Shown here: one piece after another, positions 1-8,089 of the stretch
Layout of the letters: every line of letters starts with the position of its first letter
Position numbering within the stretch: the first letter of the stretch is position 1
Assembly (NCBI GenBank): GCA_014860575.1
Contig: JACZJK010000016.1
Span: 186,001-250,000, forward strand
Source: Bacteroidales bacterium
GTDB lineage: Bacteria > Bacteroidota > Bacteroidia > Bacteroidales > JAAYJT01
DNA length: 64,000 nucleotides
Direction of reading: 5' to 3'
Made by a program: the position numbers and the translations under genes
Notes under the pieces: generated by a model
Seen by the model: the letters and a program-made list of their open reading frames with translations, nothing else
Database searches by the model: none
What the model was told of the DNA's origin: nothing

Positions 1-343
1 AACCGGCATTCAGATCAAAACTAAAGGCGTTTTTTATCTCGCACTTATCGCTGATGATGTTGGCGGTGGCCGGGAATTGCCTGTCGGGTGTTACGGTGGC
101 GCAAATCAGCATGTCCACTTCCGAGGGGTGGGTTCCGGTTTTTTCAAGCAATTGGTTCACAGCCTTGTGCCCAACTTCCGAAGCGCCAAATTCACCTTTA
201 ATAATTCGTCGTTCCTTTATCCCGATGCGGGTCATGATCCACTCATCGGTTGTGTCAACCATGTGGCTTAATTCATCATTCGTCAGTACATAATCAGGAA
301 CATTAGCTCCAATTCCTGTAATGACTGCTCTACTCCTGGTCAT
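1..343 (-). CDS. fabH: 3-oxoacyl-ACP synthase III (FabH), N-terminal part, cut by window edge
   Basis: This is the first 114 codons of beta-ketoacyl-ACP synthase III, which primes fatty acid synthesis by condensing an acyl-CoA with malonyl-ACP in the cytoplasm. The ATG lies at 341-343 on the minus strand and the gene runs off the left edge. Family segments are visible: ITGIG near residue 8, TDEWIMTRIGIKERR near residues 37-51, CATVTPD in the middle, and DLNAG at the edge, just before the expected active-site Cys. The Cys-His-Asn catalytic residues lie outside the window. It starts 12 bp after the plsX stop, the usual plsX-fabH order, so it is very probably co-transcribed with plsX. Confidence 0.93.
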   Translation of the reverse strand, partial: MTRSRAVITGIGANVPDYVLTNDELSHMVDTTDEWIMTRIGIKERRIIKGEFGASEVGHKAVNQLLEKTGTHPSEVDMLICATVTPDRQFPATANIISDKCEIKNAFSFDLNAG

Positions 344-355
344 TGACTGTAAATT

Positions 356-1330
356 TTAAATATCGTCTGCTGATTTATTGCTCAATGTATGCTTCACCAG
401 CGCTTCTTTAATTTTTTTGGCGAGCCCTGCTTCATGCACTTCTTTTGCCAGCAGGATCATGTTTTTTATGGCCTTATCATTCGATATCCCATGTCCGACA
501 ATAACGGTTCCATCAACACCAAGCACAGGGGTTCCACCATAATTTTCATAATTGAAGCGATCGAGATATTCATCCTGAATGCCTCTCTTGACCAAAATGC
601 GGTAAATGGATTCGGCTTGTTTAAGTACTATGTTTCCTGTGAATCCATCGCATACAATCACATCGGCCTTATCTTTAAAAATATCACGACCTTCGATATT
701 GCCTGCAAAATTGAAATCTTCGGTATTTTTCATCAACTGATGCGTTGATTGTGCCAGCAGGCTTCCCTTCTTTTCTTCTTCGCCAATATTCAGCAATCCA
801 ACTCTAGGGTTCGAAATATTGTGAACATACTCTGCATACAATGCACCCAGAATTGCAAACTGGTAGAGCGTTTCGGGTTTCACATCCGGGTTGGTTCCTA
901 CATCAAGCAGGATATTAAAACCGCCGTTTACTTTAGGAATTATCGCGGTTGTAGTGGGTCGTACAATTCCCTGAATAGTGTTCACAGAATAAATAGCGCC
1001 TACCAACATAGCACCACTGCTTCCTGCGCTGGCGAAAGCGTCAATTTCACCTGATTTCATCATGCGGAAGCCTACAGCAATGCTTGAGTCTGGCTTCTGA
1101 ATCAGCGCTTTGGTGGGTGAGTCGCCCATGCCTATTACCTCAGTGGCATTGATTATGATAAAGTCATCGGGATTAGCATCCAGGGCAACCAATTCATCGT
1201 AAATCAGTTGCTTTTTCCCAATAAGAACAATTTGATCCTTTTTGTCGAGTGTGCGTTGTGCGAGAATAGCGCCTTCAAGCGTTGCTTTAGGAGCGAAATC
1301 GCCGCCCATTACATCAAGTCCGATTTTCAT
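356..1330 (-). CDS. plsX: Phosphate acyltransferase PlsX
   Basis: PlsX makes acyl-phosphate from acyl-ACP and phosphate, supplying PlsY for the first acylation of glycerol-3-phosphate at the inner face of the membrane. The 324 residues match the usual length. It opens with the family signature MKIGLDVMGGDFAP and contains GMGDSPTKALIQKPDSS near residue 88 and the glycine-rich ASAGSSGAMLVGA near residue 110. DGFTGNIVLK near residue 229 and GHGISNDKAIKN near the C-terminus are also family segments. It sits between rpmF (upstream) and fabH (downstream, 12 bp), the conserved bacterial yceD-rpmF-plsX-fabH arrangement that couples lipid initiation to ribosomal protein expression. Confidence 0.96.
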   Translation of the reverse strand: MKIGLDVMGGDFAPKATLEGAILAQRTLDKKDQIVLIGKKQLIYDELVALDANPDDFIIINATEVIGMGDSPTKALIQKPDSSIAVGFRMMKSGEIDAFASAGSSGAMLVGAIYSVNTIQGIVRPTTTAIIPKVNGGFNILLDVGTNPDVKPETLYQFAILGALYAEYVHNISNPRVGLLNIGEEEKKGSLLAQSTHQLMKNTEDFNFAGNIEGRDIFKDKADVIVCDGFTGNIVLKQAESIYRILVKRGIQDEYLDRFNYENYGGTPVLGVDGTVIVGHGISNDKAIKNMILLAKEVHEAGLAKKIKEALVKHTLSNKSADDI

Positions 1331-1433
1331 AGAAATTACAATTAGTTAGCAAAGCATTGGTTTGCATCAAATAAAAATCAGCCCTGGAAAATACCGGGGC
1401 CTGCGCTGTTTTCCCTGAAATAACCTGATGGAA

Positions 1434-1619
1434 TTAAGCTGTGGCAGCCTTTTCTATTGTAAGTTTGCCCTTATAATGTCCGCAATCAGAGCAAACCCTG
1501 TGGTACAACACGGGAGCTCCGCAGTTTGAGCAAACAATCAAAGTAGGTGCAACTGCTTTGTAATGTGTTCTTCTTTTATCCCTCCGGGTTGTGGAGGTTT
1601 TCCGTTTTGGATGTGGCAT
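1434..1619 (-). CDS. rpmF: 50S ribosomal protein L32
   Basis: L32 is a small zinc-ribbon protein of the large ribosomal subunit. The 61 residues begin MPHPKRKTSTTRRDKRRTHY, the typical basic N-terminus. Four cysteines form two pairs (CSNC near residue 31 and CSDC near residue 44), so this is the zinc-binding C+ form, not the zinc-free paralogue used under zinc starvation. It lies 22 bp downstream of the YceD-like gene and about 100 bp upstream of plsX. Confidence 0.97.
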   Translation of the reverse strand: MPHPKRKTSTTRRDKRRTHYKAVAPTLIVCSNCGAPVLYHRVCSDCGHYKGKLTIEKAATA

Positions 1620-1641
1620 ATCAATTCAAATTTTAACGTAA

Positions 1642-2157
1642 TTACTCTTTCAATTTTTTCAGGGCATCCCAACGTGGGTCTGCTTTTTCAACTGCTTTTA
1701 ATTTCTCCAGTTCTTTCAGGACTTCCGGATCGCAACCGCTGCTGCCATCGTCGTTATCGGGATGCACATGGCGGATGGGAACCGACAGGATGATGTATTC
1801 ATAAATATAATGCCCTACATCGAAGCGTGTTTCGTTTTCCGGGATCACGATCACATCATCACTTTCCTCATGACTCTCGCTGCCGAATTTTACAAAAAGC
1901 TGATAGTTCCCGGCTATTTCAAGTGGGAAAATATCAAGGCAGCGATCACAAACCACTTCAATAGAGCCGGAAACTGAAAAGTCAAGGATCAGCATGCGCT
2001 GTTGTTTTTCCATTTCCACTATCACTTGAAGCGATCCGGTTTTATATTCCGAATACTCAAATTCCTCAAAGAACCTGTTGTCAATCTCAAAGTCAAACTG
2101 GTGTTTTCCAGGCTTTAGCCCTCCAAAGGAAATCACATACTGCCTCCTGTAATCCAC
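1642..2157 (-). CDS. DUF177 / YceD family protein
   Basis: A 171-residue YceD-like protein (DUF177). Family members sit upstream of rpmF and are linked to 23S rRNA accumulation; the exact molecular role here is inferred from that association. The hallmark is the short motif with paired cysteines, VVCDRCLDIFPLEI, near residues 68-81, followed by an acidic stretch (SHEESDDVIVI). The chosen start is GTG at 2155-2157, because the protein then begins MDYRRQYVISF, as expected of the family, and a good promoter lies 28 bp further upstream. It is probably the first gene of the operon with rpmF, plsX and fabH. Confidence 0.88.
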   Translation of the reverse strand: MDYRRQYVISFGGLKPGKHQFDFEIDNRFFEEFEYSEYKTGSLQVIVEMEKQQRMLILDFSVSGSIEVVCDRCLDIFPLEIAGNYQLFVKFGSESHEESDDVIVIPENETRFDVGHYIYEYIILSVPIRHVHPDNDDGSSGCDPEVLKELEKLKAVEKADPRWDALKKLKE

Positions 2158-2184
2158 CGCTTGAGATTTTTAGATTAAGGGGCG

Positions 2185-2214
2185 CAAAATTAGGAATTTT
2201 CTTTGGAATAGCAA
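2185..2214 (-). promoter_or_regulatory. Promoter of the yceD-rpmF-plsX-fabH operon
   Basis: On the minus strand TTG (2214-2212) and TAATTTTG (2192-2185) are separated by 19 bases. This fits the Bacteroidota housekeeping consensus TTTG-N19-21-TAnnTTTG and lies just upstream of the GTG start at 2157. Confidence 0.7.
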
Positions 2215-2262
2215 AAGATTATTGTTGCCCGGAAAGAAGCGTGGGACAAATACTTGGAAAGT

Positions 2263-2452
2263 ATTAAGTTCAGCAGTGATGCAGTGATACTGTGATACAG
2301 TTATGCAGTTTGGAGTGATGGAGTTATGTAATTATTAATTCAAAATTCCAGATTTAAGATTCAGCAAGTGACAGTTATTTTGAATTTGATATTTTGGAAT
2401 TTGGGTTTTGAACTTTGAATTTTGAGTTTTGGATTTTGTTTTTGAATATTTT
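2263..2452 (-). repeat. Dispersed intergenic repeat, copy A
   Basis: This gap between the YceD gene and the barrel protein is filled by a repeat in minus orientation. Reverse-complemented it reads A-rich words (CCAAATTCCAAAATATCAAA), then a 26-bp core at 2337-2362 (GAATCTTAAATCTGG followed by AATTTTGAATT), then ACTCCATCACTCCAA and CTGTATCACAGTATCACTG words. Copies B, C and D in this window share the core and the word order. No ORF or RNA gene is seen in it. Confidence 0.75.
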
Positions 2453-2458
2453 AACTAG

Positions 2459-3034
2459 CTATTCAGCTTTTTTAAAGATTTTAAACCCGATACCAAGATT
2501 AATGTCAAAGGAACGGTAATGCTTCGGGTAATTGGTGTCTATGAGGTTGTACCTTCCTTTAACGTCAAGATAGGTGCGATCAGACAGCCACCATGAAAAG
2601 CCTGCTTCAGGAGCCAAAAAGAACCCTGTATTGACTGAGGTTTCAAGCCATTCATTAGATACAGAGTGCCTAATAGTCAAACCCGTTGAAAGCCCTGCGA
2701 AGGGCATCAGTTTTGAGCTGCCAAAGTACTTCCTTATTTCCGGGGTCAGAAGTAAATTGTTAGATCTTGTAACCTGTCTCTGTCCGTCGGAGTGATTAAA
2801 TCTGGCATAGCCAAATTCGTCTTCAAAGCTTAGCCCGATGGCCATGTTTTTTTCAACGAGATACAAGGCATAAGGATTTAGCCTTAATCCTACTCCAAAA
2901 TAATCGTTTGTTGTAGAAAAAGAGCCATTTACATTGCCAATAACTCCACCGATCACCTCGCCTTTTTCAAGCTGGGCCATCAACTTGGTAGTCCCTAAAC
3001 AAATGATAAATAAAGCCAGTGTAAATTTTCTCAT
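2459..3034 (-). CDS. Outer membrane beta-barrel protein
   Basis: A 191-residue secreted protein of the small outer-membrane beta-barrel type common in Bacteroidota; no specific function can be assigned. Residues 1-20 form a signal peptide ending TTKLMAQ. The rest alternates short hydrophobic and polar strands rich in Gly, Asn and aromatics (GKVIGNVNGS-like turns near the start; MPFAGLSTGLTIR, FFLAPEAGFSWWLSD and YLDVKGRYNLI further on). It ends INLGIGFKIFKKAE, strand-like and with a near-terminal aromatic. It stands alone, with the subtilase upstream on the same strand separated by a terminator. Confidence 0.75.
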   Translation of the reverse strand: MRKFTLALFIICLGTTKLMAQLEKGEVIGGVIGNVNGSFSTTNDYFGVGLRLNPYALYLVEKNMAIGLSFEDEFGYARFNHSDGQRQVTRSNNLLLTPEIRKYFGSSKLMPFAGLSTGLTIRHSVSNEWLETSVNTGFFLAPEAGFSWWLSDRTYLDVKGRYNLIDTNYPKHYRSFDINLGIGFKIFKKAE

Positions 3035-3366
3035 GATGAATGGTTTTTAGTTTATGATTGGAATTTAATACTGCATAAAATTAATCCCATTCAACGCATC
3101 TGATTGTTAACAATATTTAAAAAATCAGAAGATATATTAAAATGACTTCTGGCTCATTTTCCACAAACTGTGATAATTCATTCGTGATTTGATCTCAACT
3201 GATGTGAGGCAACTTGGATCTGGAATTGTATTAAGACCATCGTTTTCTGAAAACATGACTTTTTTGGAATGCCACTCCGAAAAAGTAAACATTGTGATCG
3301 AAGCTAAATGAATATGTTGCGCGGTTCTTAATCTTACTGTTCAAATGTATATACAATCCATAGAAT
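3035..3366. other. Intergenic region without a recognised gene
   Basis: No convincing ORF or RNA is visible. It contains an 11-bp inverted repeat with one mismatch at 3258-3286 (arms ACTTTTTTGGA and TCCGAAAAAGT) whose T-runs lie on the wrong side for an intrinsic terminator. Confidence 0.5.
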
Positions 3367-3396
3367 AAAAAAGGCCGTCCCCGAAAAGAGACGGCC
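3367..3396 (-). terminator. Rho-independent terminator of the subtilase gene
   Basis: A perfect 7-bp stem (GGCCGTC / GACGGCC, 3373-3379 and 3390-3396) with a 10-base loop, followed on the minus strand by six T residues. It lies 20 bp after the subtilase stop codon. Confidence 0.9.
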
Positions 3397-3416
3397 AATT
3401 AAGATATAAACCCGGT

Positions 3417-6400
3417 TTATTGTTTTTCAAAGCGTTTAATAAATGTTCTGTTTTCAGAAATTGCTTCAATCAGATACATCCCAGGTTGCAAGTAAGCAAC
3501 ATTAACTGTTGCCTCGAATGCATGCCGGCTGAGCAGTATTCCTTGTAGGTTGTAGATTCGTATTTCTTTAGCATCGGCTCCGTTAAGCATCACGTTCAAC
3601 TGGTTGTCAGATACCGGATTGGGATACACAATCAACTCAGCATCCGTGGATTCGCCTGAAGGACCGGCAAAGTTTTGCGTAGCTGTATTCGAAATAACAA
3701 CGGTATAATCCTCAACTTCTCCACGTGCGAATATTTCACAGGAGGTCGGACTTGCATTGTATTTCATTGAAACACGCATTCTGGTCGGGCCATTCAAAGC
3801 AGTTGTTGGTACAGTAAAGCTTCGGCTGATAGAAGTTGAAGTGGTTTTATTAACATTTACTATCTCTTCCCCGGAATCCAGAAAATCACCATCCTGATTG
3901 TAGTCAATCCATATTCGATAGGCTTCTCTGTATTTGGTGCTAGTTCTACCCGGCGTAATGATGATTGTATTGGAAGTTCCTGCAACCAGTGTGGCAGATA
4001 AGTTGGTAAAGTCAGCATATCCGCCGTTGTTTCCAGAGTTGTTGTTGATGCTTCCGAGTTGCACTCTTTGAATCCATTCATCTGCTGTACTGTTACCTCT
4101 CGAAGTGCAATAGGTTATTGTATTAGCCAAAGTGGTTACATTTACCACATTGCTTGACGGCGAAATATTTCCGGCGGCATCTCTCGCTTTGACAGAGAAA
4201 GTGTATGCTGTACTTGCCATTAATCCGGTAACTGAAGCTGTTGTTCCTGTGACTGTCTGAATCACATTGCTTCCCTGGTAAACATCATAACCGGTTACGC
4301 CTACATTATCAGTGGAAGCCGTCCATGAAAGGTTTACAGATGTTTGAGTAATGTTTGAAGCAGCAAGGTTTGATGGAGCTGTCGGTGCCTGAGTATCAGG
4401 AGGTGCAAGTGTGGTTACATTCACAACATTGCTTGACGGCGAAATATTTCCGGCGGCATCTTTTGCTTTGACCGAGAATGTGTAGCTGGTACTTGCCGTT
4501 AATCCGGCAACTGAGGCTGTTGTTCCTGTTACTGTTTGTATAATACTGCTACCCTGATAAACATCATAGCCGGTTACGCCCACATTATCAGTGGAAGCCG
4601 TCCATGAAAGGTTTACAGATGTTTGTGTGATGTTTGAAGCAGTAAGATTCGACGGGGCTGTCGGGGACTGGGTATCAGGGCCTGCGGAAACTATTGTAAC
4701 TGAGTAATCTTCAACTTCGCCATAAGTAAAGGTTTCGCATGCAGTAGGAATGCCATTGTACTTCATAGAAACGCGCATTCTTGTGGAACCTTCAACCGCA
4801 CTGGCCGGAATGGTAAATGATCCGCTGACAGGTGTATTTGTGGTTGCTGCCTGAGTAAATACCTGCTCTCCGGCATCGGCAAAATCACCGTCTTTGTTAT
4901 AATCAATCCATACTGCATAGCCTTCTGAATATACAGTGCCTGTCCATGTTGGAGTAACTGTAATGGTATATGACAACCCTTTTGTAAGGCTGGTAGATAT
5001 ATTTGTAAAGTCAGAATAAAATTGTGCGCCCGAAGGATTGTTAATGGTATTTAACTGCACGCGGCCTATATACTCATCATTTGTATTTGTACTGGCTGAG
5101 GCGCAATAATTAAGCTGCACTTCGGTGGTGGTGAAGTTGACCGACGCAGTATAGGCTGAAGTTGAATTATCAGGGCATTTGCTTCTCACCTGAACTTCGT
5201 ACTGGGTTTGAGGTGTAAGTCCTGTAAGGTTGGCTGTTGTGCCTGAAACACTCTGGGTAATCCAAGTTGTAGCACCTACCTGACGATATATAAGATCATA
5301 TGTAGATCCAGGTACAGCATTCCACGAAATACTTGCCGTTGAGGAACCAACACCAACTACTGTGAGCCCGGTTGGCACTGTAGCGTTACAAACAATAGGT
5401 GTGGCAGAAACCCCGGTAATTATCAGGCTGTAGTTCTGAGAACCACCCGATAATGTTCCTTTATGGGTAACGGTAACGGTATAAGTTCCGGCAGCACCTG
5501 TAACATCTACCCGCTCATATGGATCTTTAACGTTATCGCCGCGATCGTTGGTATTTACTCCGGTAAGCCTCCAGGGCAAGTGGGTGGTTGCTCCCTGCGT
5601 AATCCTCAGGTCGAGGTCGTTTACCAGACGGGCTATGGTTGAATTGGTGGCTGTAGTAGCAGTGCCGGCAGGATCTGTCCATGAAATGGAAGCCATCAGG
5701 TTATTGACCCCATCGGCATCCACCTGAATGGTGTAAGTTTGTCCCTGCATCAGGGTAAGCTCGCTGATGATTGACTGGTCTCCGTTTTGCGAAATGGCTT
5801 CCGCCGCCCTTTTGGTATTCATCAGTCCCCATCCCCAGTTGGCATCAGGTCCGGCAATACCGGCATCATCGGCGGTGTGCAGCGCAAGTCCTTTGAGAGT
5901 TGCAGCCCGCATATAACTGCCATTTACATTGTTGGCATGTTGTTGCAACAAAAGCAATGAACCTGCTACGTTGGGCGATGCCATTGATGTTCCGGTAATG
6001 CTGGCATAAGCGGTATTGCTGCTTTCGTAGGTTGAATAAACCGAGGTTCCGTTTCCGGTGATATCGGGCTTGATCCTGTAATCATCTGTAGGGCCCTGAC
6101 TGCTTGAGCTGTTGATGGAAACACTGATTAAATTACCGGCATCGTCGATGTTTGCATCCTGGGCATTGGCAACCACCATATTGTTTTTCGCTGTGGCATG
6201 ACCGGTAAGTTTGTCGTATTGCGGGAAGGATGGATTCAGCGGGGCAGCATTATAATTGGTTGATCCGTCATTTCCGGCAGCCACTACCATCAGATAATAA
6301 GGTGCATTATAATGTAGCGCATCCCAGTCTCTGGAATCGGTAATATAAGCTCCGAAATAATAATCAGGAACAAGATCGGAACGATAACCATAGGAATGAT

Positions 6401-7040
6401 TGGAAATAAGCATTCCATTTGCTGCGGCAGTGGTAGCTTCAGCCAGGTCGTTGTTCCATTCATAACCAACAGCATAGGCCTGAGGAGCCATTCCTTTTGC
6501 AGCGGCTACTACTCCAGAAGCTATAATGGTTCCGGTTACGTGAGCTGAATGGTAGTTCAGCGTGGTAGTTCCGTCTCCGATGGAGAATCTGTCGGTGCCT
6601 CCTGGGCCGTCATACTCCTGGTGTGTTGAACGGGCAAGCCCGCCATCCCACACATGGGCTATCATGTTTTGCCCGTCGAGGTTATATCCGGTTGAACCGC
6701 CAATATTCACGTGGTTGGTTCTGGTTGATTTGGATGCAGCCACATTCAGGGTTCTATAATAAATCAGACTGCCATCGGGATCAATGCGCTGAAGTTCGGC
6801 ATATCCACCGTCTTCAAGTGTCAGCTTTACTGAAATACCCTTTTGCTGCGCGTAAAGCACAGCTGCATGCTTTTCCAGGGTAGCTTTTCCCTGAAATTGG
6901 CTTTGTAACTCACTTAAAATCTGTTGATCATACCTCAATGTAATTTGTTCCTGTTGTTGTTTGGTTTGCCCGAAAGTATTTATGGCTGAAGCAAACACCA
7001 GCAAAAGAACAGCTGCTGCCAAATGTAATTTTTTGCTCAT
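3417..7040 (-). CDS. Secreted subtilisin-like serine protease with FN3, GEVED and T9SS sorting domains
   Basis: A 1207-residue S8 family peptidase predicted to be exported by Sec and then carried to the surface or medium by T9SS. I chose the ATG at 7040 over the in-frame one at 7100 because it begins a clean signal peptide ([19 protein letters not shown], cleavage near FGQ). Numbering from it, the catalytic Asp is D132 (AHVWDGG), His is H167 (HSAHVTG), the oxyanion Asn is in AAGNDGS (257), and Ser is S352 ([11 protein letters not shown]). An FN3 domain follows (about 555-640), then a GEVED domain (643-785, GEVEDYSV), two nearly identical FN3 domains (about 789-973), a second GEVED domain (975-1118), and a type A sorting domain ([10 protein letters not shown] near 1138). 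It probably digests extracellular protein. It appears monocistronic. Confidence 0.93.
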   Translation of the reverse strand: MSKKLHLAAAVLLLVFASAINTFGQTKQQQEQITLRYDQQILSELQSQFQGKATLEKHAAVLYAQQKGISVKLTLEDGGYAELQRIDPDGSLIYYRTLNVAASKSTRTNHVNIGGSTGYNLDGQNMIAHVWDGGLARSTHQEYDGPGGTDRFSIGDGTTTLNYHSAHVTGTIIASGVVAAAKGMAPQAYAVGYEWNNDLAEATTAAANGMLISNHSYGYRSDLVPDYYFGAYITDSRDWDALHYNAPYYLMVVAAGNDGSTNYNAAPLNPSFPQYDKLTGHATAKNNMVVANAQDANIDDAGNLISVSINSSSSQGPTDDYRIKPDITGNGTSVYSTYESSNTAYASITGTSMASPNVAGSLLLLQQHANNVNGSYMRAATLKGLALHTADDAGIAGPDANWGWGLMNTKRAAEAISQNGDQSIISELTLMQGQTYTIQVDADGVNNLMASISWTDPAGTATTATNSTIARLVNDLDLRITQGATTHLPWRLTGVNTNDRGDNVKDPYERVDVTGAAGTYTVTVTHKGTLSGGSQNYSLIITGVSATPIVCNATVPTGLTVVGVGSSTASISWNAVPGSTYDLIYRQVGATTWITQSVSGTTANLTGLTPQTQYEVQVRSKCPDNSTSAYTASVNFTTTEVQLNYCASASTNTNDEYIGRVQLNTINNPSGAQFYSDFTNISTSLTKGLSYTITVTPTWTGTVYSEGYAVWIDYNKDGDFADAGEQVFTQAATTNTPVSGSFTIPASAVEGSTRMRVSMKYNGIPTACETFTYGEVEDYSVTIVSAGPDTQSPTAPSNLTASNITQTSVNLSWTASTDNVGVTGYDVYQGSSIIQTVTGTTASVAGLTASTSYTFSVKAKDAAGNISPSSNVVNVTTLAPPDTQAPTAPSNLAASNITQTSVNLSWTASTDNVGVTGYDVYQGSNVIQTVTGTTASVTGLMASTAYTFSVKARDAAGNISPSSNVVNVTTLANTITYCTSRGNSTADEWIQRVQLGSINNNSGNNGGYADFTNLSATLVAGTSNTIIITPGRTSTKYREAYRIWIDYNQDGDFLDSGEEIVNVNKTTSTSISRSFTVPTTALNGPTRMRVSMKYNASPTSCEIFARGEVEDYTVVISNTATQNFAGPSGESTDAELIVYPNPVSDNQLNVMLNGADAKEIRIYNLQGILLSRHAFEATVNVAYLQPGMYLIEAISENRTFIKRFEKQ
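4122..4676. repeat. Tandem duplication of an FN3-domain coding unit
   Basis: Two adjacent units of about 279 bp inside the subtilase gene encode two FN3 domains that differ at only a few residues (for example [14 protein letters not shown] in both). The DNA is also nearly identical, so the duplication is recent or homogenised. Confidence 0.85.
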
Positions 7041-7390
7041 ACAATTAAATTTAAGTTTAGGTGGGTTCTGAAAATTTGTTTTTTTTACTTTTTCAAACAC
7101 GGATTAGAACCCATTAACTCTGTGTTGAAAAAGCCTCCCAATAGTGCAACTTGTCTTTCAATTCAAAATCAAGAAACACAAAGACGTGTTTCAATCCCCC
7201 GCTCAGCTGGGGTATATCGCCGTTAGTGGTTTAATGCTTTATCCAAAAAAACAGAAAAGGTAACAAAAAAAGCCAGGGATGGATCTATTTATTATTCGCA
7301 GGTGTTTTGAAGGGCTTCAAAGCACTTTATTAATAGATAGCATTATTTGAGTTGTAATTCACAAAATTGCATTTTATCCAATAAGAACAG
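7041..7390. other. Intergenic region upstream of the subtilase gene
   Basis: No supported gene is visible. It holds two small inverted repeats, CCCC-N8-GGGG near 7197-7213 and TTTGAAG/CTTCAAA near 7307-7323. No clear TAnnTTTG promoter element is seen on the minus strand. Confidence 0.4.
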
Positions 7391-7430
7391 AAAAAGCGGC
7401 AGTGCAATTGCCGCTTAGCCGGTTTTTTTT
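7391..7430. terminator. Bidirectional terminator hairpin
   Basis: A perfect 8-bp inverted repeat (AAGCGGCA / TGCCGCTT, 7394-7401 and 7409-7416). It has a T-run on the minus strand after the stem and eight T residues on the plus strand at 7423-7430. It probably terminates the small membrane protein gene ending at 7447. Confidence 0.8.
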
Positions 7431-7446
7431 ATATTTTAAACGTTAT

Positions 7447-7677
7447 TTACAAATATATTTTCATTAAAAACCAACAAGTCACAAAGATAAAAATAACTCC
7501 AATTATTATAAACTTCATTTCATACGAAGCACTATCTGCCAAGTCATCGAAATCAGGCCCTTTCCATATTTCAGAAAATGACTTTATCTTATAGCCTGTC
7601 AGTATAGAGTAAAAGAAACGTAAAATCAAAACAATCAAAACTCCAAAAAATCTTGCTATAATTGACCCGTAAAACAT
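7447..7677 (-). CDS. Small membrane protein of unknown function
   Basis: A 76-residue ORF that I do not recognise. It has two hydrophobic segments, about residues 8-24 (RFFGVLIVLILRFFYSI) and 53-74 (YEMKFIIIGVIFIFVTCWFLM), separated by a polar, acidic linker (KGPDFDDLADSASYEM). This fits a two-helix inner-membrane protein. A well-formed terminator 17 bp after the stop supports it being a real transcription unit. Nothing nearby indicates a role. Confidence 0.55.
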   Translation of the reverse strand: MFYGSIIARFFGVLIVLILRFFYSILTGYKIKSFSEIWKGPDFDDLADSASYEMKFIIIGVIFIFVTCWFLMKIYL

Positions 7678-8089
7678 ATGCTATTTGTTTTGATTTGTAT
7701 CAGTCCTTGTATTTAACTACAAAGGAGTAAAGTTAAAATACGTAAAAATTGAATTAACAAAATTATTTGTCCTTATTGTATGATTGTATTTTTTAATGCT
7801 TAAACCTCGTAGCTGATGAGAACCCTTTAAAACACTCTCTCCTATAAATAGTGGGCCCCCGCTGAGCGTAATTTGTAATTATCCAAACCTCCAGGGTTTC
7901 TGAAATTCCTGCACTATTGTTACAGCGCATCAAAAATAGTGTTTTTTGAATTGCAAATACAAGGAGGTTTGTACGGGATTTAATGCGATACCGGACGTTT
8001 AGTGCAAGTGCCGCAAAGCCGAGATCCTTCACTTCGTTCAGGATGACAAGATTTAACCTTAGCCGGGAATCAGACCATAATAAAGTCTT
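7678..8089. other. Intergenic region with a palindromic-repeat remnant
   Basis: No convincing gene. A 79-codon ORF here is judged spurious. Positions 8019-8050 carry GATCCTTCACTTCGTTC next to AGGATGACAAG, a dispersed repeat sequence that also occurs in altered form at 24447-24528. Confidence 0.5.
8019..8050 (-). repeat. GTCATCCTGAACG-type dispersed repeat, half copy
   Basis: On the minus strand it reads CTTGTCATCCTGAACGAAG then TGAAGGATCTCGG. The same opening words recur at 24447. Such sequences are widespread intergenic repeats in Bacteroidota genomes; it is non-coding here. Confidence 0.55.

Noticed and set aside
7180-7215. GTGTTTCAATCCCC-like sequence resembling a CRISPR repeat end
   Set aside because: Only a single occurrence, with no regularly spaced repeats and no cas genes.
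7793-8032. 79-codon minus-strand ORF
   Set aside because: It ends across a dispersed repeat, has no promoter or family resemblance, and its translation looks random.
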